Source of the DNA: Oleiphilus sp.
GTDB taxonomy: Bacteria; Pseudomonadota; Gammaproteobacteria; Pseudomonadales; Oleiphilaceae
Assembly: GCA_006212045.1 (NCBI GenBank)
Contig: PZPK01000012.1
Coordinates: 1-64,000 of the forward strand
Direction: 5' to 3'
Length of the DNA: 64,000 bases
Shown here: one piece after another, positions 45,022 to 53,941 of the stretch
How positions within the stretch are numbered: the first letter of the stretch is position 1
Layout of the letters: each line of letters opens with the position of its first letter
The notes under the pieces: generated by a model
Database searches by the model: none
The model's input: the letters and a program-made list of their open reading frames with translations, nothing else
What the model was told of the DNA's origin: nothing
Translations under genes and position numbers: made by a program

Positions 45022-46689
45022 ATGACAGGGATCTCCGCAAAAGAGCCTTCCGGCTTGACCGTCGACCAGATCGACAATGCGCCTGATAATGAGTACATCA
45101 GGCTACGCAAGTTATTGCTGGGGCCGGAGTACGAGCAGGCAATCAAAGACTACATCAGTCGACAGAGTGATGCTGAACGTGTTGCTGCGGTATTGTCACA
45201 GGCCATCGAAGCCGCAAGCTCTCGAGATACGGCACTGGGTAAAGCGCTCGCCCCGGTGCTCAACAAGGCTATTCATGAATCTATTAGCCGAAACCCTTCA
45301 CAAATTACCACCGTAATGTCCCCAATCATGGGGCCCTCTATTCGTAAAGCTGTGGCGACGGCTCTCAGCGATATGGTTCAAAGCCTGAACAAGGTGCTTG
45401 AACAAAGCCTGAGTATCAGAGGATTGTTTTGGAGGATCAAAGCCTGGCGAGCCGGCGTTTCTTACGGCCGCTATGTGATGTCGCAAACCCTTAGGTTTGC
45501 CGTAGAGCAGGTGCTGCTGGTTCACAGGGAAACGGGGCTGCTGTTGCACTCTGTTGTCAGTGAAACAACGGATACCAAGGATCCGGAACTGGTATCCAGT
45601 ATGCTCACGGCGATCCAGGATTTTGTTGCGGATTCATTTGATACAGCCTCCGGTGCCGATTTGGACAAGGTGCAGGTGGGAGATCTGACCTTGCACCTTA
45701 TCTCCGGTGGCAATTCAGTTTTGGCGTTCGCGACACGAGGAACGATAGGTCCCGCTGCGATGGAGCAGATCATTGGTCATTATGAAACACTACAGCAAGA
45801 GTTTACCGAAGAAATAGCCGGGTTTTCAGGAAATCGTGACGCATTTAACGGTGCAGAAGATCATCTGAAGTCTTGTCTGCTATCTGAACAGCTGGTACCC
45901 AAAACAAGCAGGCAACAACGACCCTGGCTGGCGATTGCTGTACTTTTTATGTTGGGGCTGGCGCTTGTTTATAATGGCTATCTAGGTACTCTGCGCACCT
46001 TGGAGTATGAACGGATTGTCGAAGCCTTGTCATCCCAGGGCGATTACATGCTGATCAGCCATCGCATCGAGGACGAGCACATCACCGCGCAAATGTTGCG
46101 TTCCGTCAGTGGAATACCTCCCGAACAGTTAATACGAAATATTGAACCGGCCTTTTACGATCTTCAGCTGGATGTGCGGGCGCTTACCTTTGGCGAAATT
46201 GATGTGGATAAGCTGAACGCTTTGGAGTTGCCCACCCCTGCACCTGAGCCGACGTTGCTTGAAAAGTTCAATGCGCTTGCCGGTCTAATCCAGAGTCAGA
46301 GTCTGTATTTTGAAAAAGGCACGGCGAATCTGTCCGGCCAAAGTATCGAAACCTTTCAAACGCTGGTATCGAAACTCAAGAATGTGTCCGAAATTGCTGA
46401 AGTTTTAAAGCCGGGCCAGTTGCAGATAATGGTGCAGGGCTATTCTGATAGGGTGGGGTCACGAATCAATAATTTGGCGCTGAGCAAAGAGCGCGCAGAA
46501 CACGTGCGTGATATGCTGATCTCCAATGGTCTGTCCGCTGACACGGTCATTGCCTGGGGGCTTGGGTACAGGGATTTAGGAGTCGAGGACCTAGAGTGGC
46601 AGCGCCGGGTCGCCATACAAGTGCTTCTGCCAGGTGTGTCGATTAATCTGTCCAATTCGAATGCGTCAAAGCTGGGAATGCAACGATAA
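45022..46689 (+). CDS. Single-pass protein: cytoplasmic sensor-like domain, TM, periplasmic OmpA domain
   Basis: The 555-residue protein is cytoplasmic from 1 to about 300. It begins with RLRKLLLGPEYEQAIKDYI, continues with amphipathic helices, and at about 160-262 has a roadblock/longin-like pattern (VLLVHRETGLLLHSVV, DPELVSSMLTAIQDFVADSF, LTLHLISGGNSVLAFATRG). One membrane helix follows (PWLAIAVLFMLGLALVYNGY, about 301-320). The periplasmic part has a BON-like segment (330-390) and an OmpA peptidoglycan-binding domain (440-540) with GYSDRVGSRINNLALSKERAEHV, retaining the Asp and Arg that bind diaminopimelate. The stop overlaps the GTPase start (TAATG). It probably anchors the module to the cell wall. 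The longin-like reading is inference. Confidence 0.8.
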   Translation: MTGISAKEPSGLTVDQIDNAPDNEYIRLRKLLLGPEYEQAIKDYISRQSDAERVAAVLSQAIEAASSRDTALGKALAPVLNKAIHESISRNPSQITTVMSPIMGPSIRKAVATALSDMVQSLNKVLEQSLSIRGLFWRIKAWRAGVSYGRYVMSQTLRFAVEQVLLVHRETGLLLHSVVSETTDTKDPELVSSMLTAIQDFVADSFDTASGADLDKVQVGDLTLHLISGGNSVLAFATRGTIGPAAMEQIIGHYETLQQEFTEEIAGFSGNRDAFNGAEDHLKSCLLSEQLVPKTSRQQRPWLAIAVLFMLGLALVYNGYLGTLRTLEYERIVEALSSQGDYMLISHRIEDEHITAQMLRSVSGIPPEQLIRNIEPAFYDLQLDVRALTFGEIDVDKLNALELPTPAPEPTLLEKFNALAGLIQSQSLYFEKGTANLSGQSIETFQTLVSKLKNVSEIAEVLKPGQLQIMVQGYSDRVGSRINNLALSKERAEHVRDMLISNGLSADTVIAWGLGYRDLGVEDLEWQRRVAIQVLLPGVSINLSNSNASKLGMQR

Positions 46690-47192
46690 TGACGATGCCT
46701 CGGATCTCGAAAAAAGTGTGTATGGTAGGCCCATTTGCGGTGGGTAAAACCAGTCTTGTCAGGCGCTTTGTTGAGAGTATTTTTAGTGATAAATACCACA
46801 CTACGATCGGGGTAAAAATATCCAAGAAGGTGATCGATCTGGACGAGGCGCAAATGCAATTGATGTTATGGGACATCGAGGGCGTTGACGTGTTTACAGA
46901 TCTTAGGCCAAGCTATTTACGTGGGGCGGCCGGAGTCATGATTGCAGTGGATGGTACACGTCCCGCTACTTTCAAGCAGATTGACCGCCTGATAGAGCTC
47001 GTTAACCAGCAATTGCCTGATGTGCCGAAAGTTTTATTGGTGAACAAGTTTGACTTGAAATCGGAATGGAAGCTGGAAGAACAGGCGCTTGAAGAATATG
47101 CGTCCCGTGGAATTCCGGTTTTCCGTACCAGTGCCAAAACCGGCGAAGCCGTAGAAGAGGCCTTCGAAACGTTGGCAAAAAGCATAGTGTAA
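46689..47192 (+). CDS. Rab/Ras-like small GTPase
   Basis: The 167-residue protein is a stand-alone Ras-superfamily GTPase with all motifs: G1 GPFAVGKTSLV, G2 Thr in YHTTIGVKI, G3 WDIEG, G4 NKFD and G5 TSAK. The G3 loop has WDIEG instead of the WDTAGQ of Ras, so the catalytic Gln position is altered and intrinsic hydrolysis may be slow. There is no prenylation cysteine at the C-terminus. Prokaryotic relatives include MglA and poorly described groups. It is coupled to the OmpA-domain gene by TAATG overlap (an ATG two codons later is an alternative) and followed 75 bp on by a GGDEF-EAL gene. Confidence 0.88.
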   Translation: MTMPRISKKVCMVGPFAVGKTSLVRRFVESIFSDKYHTTIGVKISKKVIDLDEAQMQLMLWDIEGVDVFTDLRPSYLRGAAGVMIAVDGTRPATFKQIDRLIELVNQQLPDVPKVLLVNKFDLKSEWKLEEQALEEYASRGIPVFRTSAKTGEAVEEAFETLAKSIV

Positions 47193-47267
47193 GCCCGGGG
47201 CTGAGCAGCCGTGCCGAGGCACTAGTGATATGGTGAAGTTTAACGTAACTGCCGGGGGAAGTCGGCC

Positions 47268-49454
47268 ATGGCTCTATTACAAGGTGTGCTGGAAAGGCTA
47301 GGTGTCGTTGTTTTCGAACGCACTGACCAGGGCGATTTTAGGCTCTGTTCCCGGCCTCCTCGCTGGCTGAATGTGCTCACGCGACAGGTCGGTGCGGCTG
47401 AACTGGCGTCTGGCGAAACCATTAGTCTTGATACCCTTTGTGATGTATTTCCGGTCGTTGATAGCTTTATGCATGATGCCGCTGCAGTTTGGGCGCAGAA
47501 TGACAGCTTTGATTCAGGCCTGCGTTCCGGCCTCTGGACAGACATCGACGAAAACGCCAATGAATATAATCTCGAAGCACGCGCAATGCGTTTGGATGGT
47601 GCGGCAGTCCTGCTGATTGAAAATTTAAGCGATACTTTTTCAGACCGGCATCAGGTATACCAGAAAGCCAGAGATATCGCCCTGATTAACGAGAAGTTGG
47701 TATCAGAACTAAATTACCGTCAACGCAAGCTTCAATCAGAGATTGTCCGGCATTTGGCTTGTGAGTCGACCGTCAATGAGTTGCCGGAAGCCGTCGAGAG
47801 AAACACCTCTGCCGTATTGGTATGCCTGCCTGACGGGCACGTCGAGGTTTACAACAAGGCATTGATCGATATTTATGAGATGAAGGTGGAAGATCAGATC
47901 GTGCGTGCTTCCTTGCTCGACAAATGGATATCCGAAGCAGAGCAAAACTATCCCGAGATTCACCGGGTTCTTCGTTCGGGGGCGTACTGGGAAGGCGAGT
48001 TCAAAACCAAGGGGAGCAGGAACGAGGATAAATGGATACGCCTGAGTATCGGGCCTGTAAAAGATAGTGAAGGCAGCATTGCCCATTATGTTTGCGTTGC
48101 GAACGACCTGACTGATTATCAACGCAGCAGTGAAGACTGGCACCGGGTTGCTGAATATGATTTCAACACGCACCTGCCTAACCGTCGACAATTCTGGAAA
48201 CACATTAGCTCGGCGTTTGAAGCGAATGCCGGGGCTGAAGAAATGGTCGGTTTGCTTTACATCGATATCGACTATTTCAAGCGCATTAACGATGATTTTG
48301 GTCAGATGGCGGGCGACTTTCTGCTCAGCACAATTGCTTCGCGTATCTCGCGCAATATTAAATACCGGGATTTTGTAGCGCATCTGGGTGGTGATGAGTT
48401 TGCGATTGTGCTGAGGTTCCTGGATTCGGAAGAAGTGACCGCGAACCTGTCAGATCGGCTGCTAAACAGCATATCTGAACCTTTGTCTTTGGATGGGCAT
48501 CCGATTTCAGTGACCGCAAGTATTGGATGTGCGGTGGAACGGATCAAGGATACTGACCCTCGATCACTGTTACGAAAGGCGGATCTGGCAATGTATGCTG
48601 CCAAAGAGCTTGGTCGTTCCCAGGCACGAATGTACAGTAAAGCGATGGAAGACCATCTGCCTATGCGCAGGCAGCGTGAGCATGAACTCTCCGAAGCGAT
48701 CGAGCGCCAGCAGTTTGTACTCGAGTTTCAACCTCAGGTTGCCATCCGCAGTGAAAAGGGTGGCAATAAATGTCGCGGCAATGTTTTCCGTGTCGAAGCA
48801 TTGATTCGCTGGATGCATCCCGATAAAGGCATGATTGCTCCGAGTGGCTTTATCGCGATTGCCGAAGAATCCGGATCAATCGTGCATATTGGAAAGTGGG
48901 TGCTCAGTGAGGCATGCGAACAGGGCGTGCGGATGATGCGTGAAGGTGTCGATCTTAATATGGCCGTCAATATTTCTCCGAAACAACTACGGCATCCTGA
49001 CTTTTATAATTGCTTGACGACGGTGCTCGAATCTTCAGGTTTTCCTCCAGAGCGATTGGAACTTGAAATCACAGAAAGCAATTTTCTGAAGGAAATGGAG
49101 GCGATGATTGCTCTGCTTGGCAGGATTCGGGAGCGCGGAATCATGATTGCCCTGGATGATTTTGGTTCGGGCTTTTCTTCGCTCAATTATCTAAAACGCT
49201 TGCCGGTTAACTGCATCAAAATTGATCGCTCGTTTGTGCGAGACCTGCCAAACGATATAGAAAGCAAAGCGATCACTACATCGGTGATTCATCTGGCTCA
49301 TCAGCTGGATATGGAAGTCATTGCCGAAGGTGTAGAAACACGGCAGCAAATGGATTTTCTCAAAAAACAGCAGGTAGACTATATTCAGGGTTTCTATTTT
49401 CATCGACCAATGAGTGCCGACAAGATCCTTGCATTAATGCGCGAGGATTCCTAG
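47268..49454 (+). CDS. PAS-GGDEF-EAL protein, c-di-GMP turnover
   Basis: The 728-residue cytoplasmic protein has an N-terminal PAS-like region (1-125), a short coiled coil, a second PAS (about 185-290), a GGDEF domain and an EAL domain. The GGDEF motif is intact at 374-378 (HLGGDEFAIVL), with LYIDIDYFKRIND metal ligands. The inhibitory site reads KYRD instead of RxxD. The EAL motif is intact at 510-512 (FRVEALIRW), with LEITESNF, ALDDFGSGFSSL, KIDRSFV and EGVETRQQ. Both synthesis and hydrolysis are possible; PDE activity is likely. GGGGGAAG lies 8 bases before the ATG. Operon position suggests control by the GTPase. Confidence 0.92.
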   Translation: MALLQGVLERLGVVVFERTDQGDFRLCSRPPRWLNVLTRQVGAAELASGETISLDTLCDVFPVVDSFMHDAAAVWAQNDSFDSGLRSGLWTDIDENANEYNLEARAMRLDGAAVLLIENLSDTFSDRHQVYQKARDIALINEKLVSELNYRQRKLQSEIVRHLACESTVNELPEAVERNTSAVLVCLPDGHVEVYNKALIDIYEMKVEDQIVRASLLDKWISEAEQNYPEIHRVLRSGAYWEGEFKTKGSRNEDKWIRLSIGPVKDSEGSIAHYVCVANDLTDYQRSSEDWHRVAEYDFNTHLPNRRQFWKHISSAFEANAGAEEMVGLLYIDIDYFKRINDDFGQMAGDFLLSTIASRISRNIKYRDFVAHLGGDEFAIVLRFLDSEEVTANLSDRLLNSISEPLSLDGHPISVTASIGCAVERIKDTDPRSLLRKADLAMYAAKELGRSQARMYSKAMEDHLPMRRQREHELSEAIERQQFVLEFQPQVAIRSEKGGNKCRGNVFRVEALIRWMHPDKGMIAPSGFIAIAEESGSIVHIGKWVLSEACEQGVRMMREGVDLNMAVNISPKQLRHPDFYNCLTTVLESSGFPPERLELEITESNFLKEMEAMIALLGRIRERGIMIALDDFGSGFSSLNYLKRLPVNCIKIDRSFVRDLPNDIESKAITTSVIHLAHQLDMEVIAEGVETRQQMDFLKKQQVDYIQGFYFHRPMSADKILALMREDS

Positions 49455-49505
49455 CAGGAGGCGTTGGTCTGCCATGGCGCTGAATTCAGGTAAGTTCGCG
49501 CAGTC

Positions 49506-49558
49506 ATCATGTGTTAATCGGTAAAAAAAGCCGGCACTGTAAACACGGCACACATGAT
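49506..49558. terminator. Long inverted repeat between convergent operons
   Basis: ATCATGTGT (49506-49514) and ACACATGAT (49550-49558) are exact complements. Inside them GCCG and CGGC form a second small stem beside a run of seven A. The structure sits between the ends of the GGDEF-EAL gene and the leftward Mnh operon. It may serve as a shared transcription end, the A run acting as T tract for the leftward transcript. Confidence 0.4.
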
Positions 49559-49591
49559 ATAAAGCGCTTTAAACGCTCGCTGACCAGCCAC

Positions 49592-51106
49592 CTAACCGTC
49601 ACTATTTCCAATGGTAGAAACATCGGGTATCAGATTGATCAATGCGATCAGTGGCTCTGGATAGAAAAACATCACAATACAACCAAGCGAGGTCACGCCG
49701 ATCGCAATCAGACAGGGTAATGGCGCTTCTTTTGTTTGCGACCAGCTCCAGGCCTCTTGTGCTTCGTTTGAGCGATGGAAAAAAGCCTTGAAAGGGATGG
49801 GAAGCAAATAGGCGATATTCAGCAATGAGCTGATGATCAGGGTCGCGACAATCAGAAGCTTATCAGCGTCGAGCGCTCCCATGGCCAGGTGCCACTTACT
49901 CCATGTGCCCGCCATCGGTGGCAGCCCGATAATGCTGATTGCACCAATCGCAAAGGCTGCCATCGTTAATGGCATTTGACGCCCTAGTCCAGCCATATCG
50001 CTGATGTTCTTTTTGTGGCTGGCGACCATGATCGCCCCGGCACAAAAAAACAGGGTGATCTTGCCGGCAGCATGTGTGGCGATATGCAGCGCAGCGCCAG
50101 CGGCTGCGATGGACGAGGCGAGCAGGGCACCAACCACGATGTAACTGAGCTGGCTGACCGTTGAATAAGCTAGCCGTGCTTTGAGATTGTCCTTGGTCAT
50201 CGCGATGCAGGAAGAGATTAAAATCGTGGCAGCCCCGATATACAGCATGATATCTGTCGTTTCCAGATTCCTCAGTTCATCCAGCCCGAAGATATAAATA
50301 ACGACCTTAAGAATACTGAATACGCCTGCCTTTACTACCGCAACGGCATGCAGCAAGGCGCTGACCGGTGTCGGTGCAACCATCGCAGCAGGCAACCATC
50401 GGTGGAAAGGCATAATGGCGGCTTTACCGATGCCATAGCAGAATAGTACCAATAGAACCGCCAGTACGCCTTTATGTTCTGTCTCGGCAAAGATACCTCC
50501 CGGGCGAAAATCGAGTGTGCCGGTGAGGCTCCAGGTGCCGAGCACAGCAAGCAGTAAGAAGGCGATGGACGTGCTCAGTAAAATCCCGAGATAAATCCGG
50601 CCTCCCTTTTTCGCCGCATCGGTGCCGGCGTGTGTTACCAGAGGGTAGGTCGACAGTGTCAGTACTTCGTAGAAGATAAACAGTGTTAGCAGGTTGCCGG
50701 AAAAGCAGATGGCCATGACCGAACTGATTGCCAGGGCAAAGCAGCAAAAGAAACGGGTCTGGTTGACTTCATGATGCCCCCGCATATAGCCAATGGCGTA
50801 AATGCTGGTAATGATCCATAGAAAGCTGGCCACAAGCGCGAAGAGGACACCGAGCGGCTCGACATCAAAACTGATTCCGAGACCGGGAAACAGTTCGATC
50901 ACCTGCAGGTTTAAGGCAACACCCTGAAATACGAGGTCGGTGATAGCCAACACAATAGTAAACAGTATGACCGCAGTCGAGAGCGTGACAGTCTCTCTCA
51001 GATTAGGTGTTTTACCTGTTGCGACAACAAGCAGGGCGCCAATGAACGGCACCAGTATGGACAGTGCAATTAATTGTCCGGGTTCAAAGCCTTGCCAAAG
51101 ATTCAT
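49592..51106 (-). CDS. mnhD: Mrp/Mnh antiporter, second D-type subunit
   Basis: The 504-residue polytopic protein belongs to the proton-translocating NuoM/MrpD family. It has the membrane Glu in LFIFYEVLTLSTYPLV and the Lys/Pro region GIGKAAIMPFHRWLPAAM and LLHAVAVVKAGVFS. It is the last gene of the leftward mnh operon and overlaps the preceding D-type gene by 4 bases. Canonical Mrp complexes have one MrpD and one large MrpA; here this second D-like subunit may fill the place of the N-terminal half of MrpA. The symbol is approximate. Confidence 0.85.
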   Translation of the reverse strand: MNLWQGFEPGQLIALSILVPFIGALLVVATGKTPNLRETVTLSTAVILFTIVLAITDLVFQGVALNLQVIELFPGLGISFDVEPLGVLFALVASFLWIITSIYAIGYMRGHHEVNQTRFFCCFALAISSVMAICFSGNLLTLFIFYEVLTLSTYPLVTHAGTDAAKKGGRIYLGILLSTSIAFLLLAVLGTWSLTGTLDFRPGGIFAETEHKGVLAVLLVLFCYGIGKAAIMPFHRWLPAAMVAPTPVSALLHAVAVVKAGVFSILKVVIYIFGLDELRNLETTDIMLYIGAATILISSCIAMTKDNLKARLAYSTVSQLSYIVVGALLASSIAAAGAALHIATHAAGKITLFFCAGAIMVASHKKNISDMAGLGRQMPLTMAAFAIGAISIIGLPPMAGTWSKWHLAMGALDADKLLIVATLIISSLLNIAYLLPIPFKAFFHRSNEAQEAWSWSQTKEAPLPCLIAIGVTSLGCIVMFFYPEPLIALINLIPDVSTIGNSDG

Positions 51107-52608
51107 GGAGACACCTCCAGCACTTTACTGTTCTGGAACAACCATTCGGAAGCGCTGGACGCGGCTTCGGTTGTAATACTTGTTTCGATACCAAAGTAAA
51201 TATTGGCAATGACCAGCGACCACATCGGGATCAGCATAAGCCACGGCGCCTCCTTCACTTCAGCTGCACTGGCGTCGTCGGAAGCCGATTGAAAATAGGC
51301 TGCTTCCAGAACCCGCCCAATATAGATAACGGCCAATAACGAACCCGCCAATACCAGAAAAGCCAGTATCCAATGCTGTTGTTCCAAAGCTGCAGTCACC
51401 AGATACCATTTGCTGACAAACCCGACGGTCAAGGGCACCCCGATAATGCTGAGCCCTGCAATCGTAAAGGCAGCCATGGTCAGCGGCATCTGCTTACCGA
51501 GTCCTCTGAAAGCCTTAATGTCAACTGACCCGACACGATAAAAAACTGCGCCTACCGCCATGAACAGAGCGCCTTTCATCAGAGCATGATTGAAAATATG
51601 GATCAGGCCCGCCATTAAACCGGTGACGCTGACCAGGCTCACACCAAGGACCATATAGCCAATTTGCGCAACACTGCTGTAAGCGAGAACTGTTTTGACA
51701 TTGCTTTGCGCGGTTGCCATGTAAGAGCACTTGAAGATCGCGACGATGGCGAGCACCATCAGGATCAGATCCATGCCCATTTCGCGGAAGACATAATCGG
51801 CCCCGAAAATGGTAAAGATGAACCGAATCATCACATAGACTGCGACCTTGGTTGCGGTGCTGGCCAAAAAGGCCGTGACTGCTGAGGGGGCGTGTGTGTA
51901 GGCTGGCGGGAGCCATGCATGCAAGGGAAACAACGCGAGTTTGATGCTGACGCCAACCATAATGAAAGCCAGCCCGGTATTGATCGTGCGATTACCGTCA
52001 GCAAGATGGATGCGCTCGGCTAAATCCAGCATGTTCAGTGTGCCGGTTTTCATATACAGCATACCAACACCGATCAATATGAAGGTTGCACCGATGGTAC
52101 CCATCACCAGGTAGCGGAACGCGGCAGTCAAACAGCGCCGGTCTCTAGCCAGACTGACCAGTGTATAGGTCGCGAGTGACGATATTTCCAGAAATACAAA
52201 CAGGTTGAAGGCATCGCCGGTCACCAGAATTCCTGACAGACCTGCCAGGCAAAGCAAATGGGCCGTATAAAATAAAGGATGCTGGGCACTGTCGATCTCT
52301 TTTTCGATGCTGTTTTTGGAGTACACCAGCACCAGTGTGGACACGGCTGTAACTGCCAGCAACACAAATGCGTTGGCGGCATCAACGCGCATTTCTATGC
52401 CCCAGGGAGGAGGCCAGCCGCCCATGGCATAGCTCAGCGAACCTTCGGAGAGGGCGGCCAATAGCAGATGCCAGGATGCATAACAGGCCCAGGCACTAAT
52501 CAGGGTTGCAAAGCCCCAGGTTAACAGTGAACGGCCCAGAATCAGCGCGATAGGTGCCGCAATTAGGGGGATAATAATGGGAAGCGCAGCCAAGTGTTGT
52601 TCAAACAT
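51103..52608 (-). CDS. mnhD: Mrp/Mnh antiporter subunit D
   Basis: The 501-residue subunit is close to true MrpD. It carries the essential Glu in FNLFVFLEISSLATYTLV and the Lys residues in GVSIKLALFPLHAWLPPAYTHAPSAV (given as one loop-TM span, about 205-230) and ASTATKVAVYVMIRFIF. It would form one proton channel of the complex. ATGA overlaps join it to mnhC upstream and to the second D-like gene downstream, so the order C-D-D is translationally coupled. Confidence 0.92.
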   Translation of the reverse strand: MFEQHLAALPIIIPLIAAPIALILGRSLLTWGFATLISAWACYASWHLLLAALSEGSLSYAMGGWPPPWGIEMRVDAANAFVLLAVTAVSTLVLVYSKNSIEKEIDSAQHPLFYTAHLLCLAGLSGILVTGDAFNLFVFLEISSLATYTLVSLARDRRCLTAAFRYLVMGTIGATFILIGVGMLYMKTGTLNMLDLAERIHLADGNRTINTGLAFIMVGVSIKLALFPLHAWLPPAYTHAPSAVTAFLASTATKVAVYVMIRFIFTIFGADYVFREMGMDLILMVLAIVAIFKCSYMATAQSNVKTVLAYSSVAQIGYMVLGVSLVSVTGLMAGLIHIFNHALMKGALFMAVGAVFYRVGSVDIKAFRGLGKQMPLTMAAFTIAGLSIIGVPLTVGFVSKWYLVTAALEQQHWILAFLVLAGSLLAVIYIGRVLEAAYFQSASDDASAAEVKEAPWLMLIPMWSLVIANIYFGIETSITTEAASSASEWLFQNSKVLEVSP

Positions 52609-52964
52609 TAGATGGCATCGTCCTCGTTCTGAAATTCATTTTCCTCAACCGTGCCATAGGCGCGTTTGATCCTGACAATCAAAGAAAGCCCGACCGCAGT
52701 CGTGGCAACGCCAACCACAATGGCTGTCAGAATCAAGACATGAGGCAGCGGGTTGGAATATAGCGTGACACCTTCGGCAACAATCGGCGCAGTACCACCA
52801 CTAACCTTACCCATGGTGATATAAAGCATGAAGACGGAGGTTTGGAATATGTTGAGACCGACAATCTTCTTCACCAGATTGTTGGCCGAAATCACAATAT
52901 AAAAACCGGTCATCATGAGAAACACGACGATCCAGTAATTGTAATAGTCAATGATAAAACTCAC
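52608..52964 (-). CDS. mnhC: Mrp/Mnh antiporter subunit C
   Basis: The 118-residue protein has three membrane helices and follows NuoK/MrpC: YWIVVFLMMTGFYIVISANN, KKIVGLNIFQTSVFMLYI and PHVLILTAIVVGVATTAVGLSL. The conserved region between helices 1 and 2 (NLVKKIVGLNIFQTSVFML) is typical. Both ends overlap neighbouring genes by 1-4 bases. Confidence 0.93.
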   Translation of the reverse strand: MSFIIDYYNYWIVVFLMMTGFYIVISANNLVKKIVGLNIFQTSVFMLYITMGKVSGGTAPIVAEGVTLYSNPLPHVLILTAIVVGVATTAVGLSLIVRIKRAYGTVEENEFQNEDDAI

Positions 52965-53941
52965 TGGACGTTAGACCTCTCTGCCTGGCTCGCGAAGGCG
53001 TAAAAAATACTTAGCATCACTGCAAATACGGTAATACCCACGCCAAGCTCAATGATAATAATACCGTAGTGCTGGCCCGCGACGGGGTCTGAGGCGAGCG
53101 TATTGTAATCAAGGAAAAGACCGCCTTTGAACATGCTGTAAAGCCCAACGCTGGCATATAAGAGCACCCCGAAAGGTGCCAGCAGTTGCAGGAATTTTGG
53201 CCCGATCACCTGGAATGCGAGCGGCAAACCATAGACAAGGGCATAGAGAATGAAGGCCGCGGCGGCAATCACACCGGCCTGAAAGCCACCCCCGGGCCCA
53301 AAATCGCCGTGGAACTGGACATAAAGTGCAAACAGAACAACGAAGGGGATCAATAATTTTGCAACCACTCGAAGTACCTGGTGCTCTTTCAAACCGGATT
53401 CTGGTGTTTCGTCTTCACTTCGGCGTCTGATTCCCAGCAGTGACATTACTCCGATCGCTGCAGCAAATACCACCACAGTTTCGCCCAAAGTATCGAAGCC
53501 CCGATAGCTCGCCAGAACCGACGTCACCATATTGGGCAAGCCAACTTCTTTGGGTGATTGTTCGATATACCGCGGCGCTACATGCTCATGCACCGGATTG
53601 TCCGGATGGCCAAAAGGGGGCATGTCGAGCGTACCGTAAACCAAGGCAGCCCCTGTGACGACAACCACCAGGAAAGGCAGGAGGGAAGAGTGCTTGTTTT
53701 CCTTCTCCGTGCGCCCGGTCAGGGCTAGTGTGCCCAGCATCAGCACCGTTGATATGCCCGCACCGACAGATGCCTCAGTGAATGCCACATCGACAGCGTC
53801 AAGGCTGACAAAAATGAGCGCTGAAAGAAAACTGTAAATGCCGAAGAGCATAACGACAGCAAACAGGTCCTTCAGGAAAATAACCCGCAAGGCTGTGATA
53901 GCGAGCATGGCCAGTAATACCAGATCAATCAGTACAGCCAT
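52961..53941 (-). CDS. mnhB: Fused MbhD/MbhE-like (MnhA C-terminal) and MnhB subunit
   Basis: The 326-residue protein joins modules that are separate or differently fused elsewhere. Residues 1-75 are the DUF4040/MbhD part found at the C-terminus of MrpA (DAVDVAFTEASVGAGISTVL). Residues 80-180 match the MbhE-like part (VLASYRGFDTLGETVVVFAA). Residues 190-320 are MnhB (LYVQFHGDFGPGGGFQAGVI). The arrangement resembles archaeal-type Mrp/Mbh clusters more than the Bacillus MrpA-MrpB pair. It overlaps mnhG at its start and mnhC at its end. Confidence 0.88.
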   Translation of the reverse strand: MAVLIDLVLLAMLAITALRVIFLKDLFAVVMLFGIYSFLSALIFVSLDAVDVAFTEASVGAGISTVLMLGTLALTGRTEKENKHSSLLPFLVVVVTGAALVYGTLDMPPFGHPDNPVHEHVAPRYIEQSPKEVGLPNMVTSVLASYRGFDTLGETVVVFAAAIGVMSLLGIRRRSEDETPESGLKEHQVLRVVAKLLIPFVVLFALYVQFHGDFGPGGGFQAGVIAAAAFILYALVYGLPLAFQVIGPKFLQLLAPFGVLLYASVGLYSMFKGGLFLDYNTLASDPVAGQHYGIIIIELGVGITVFAVMLSIFYAFASQAERSNVQ

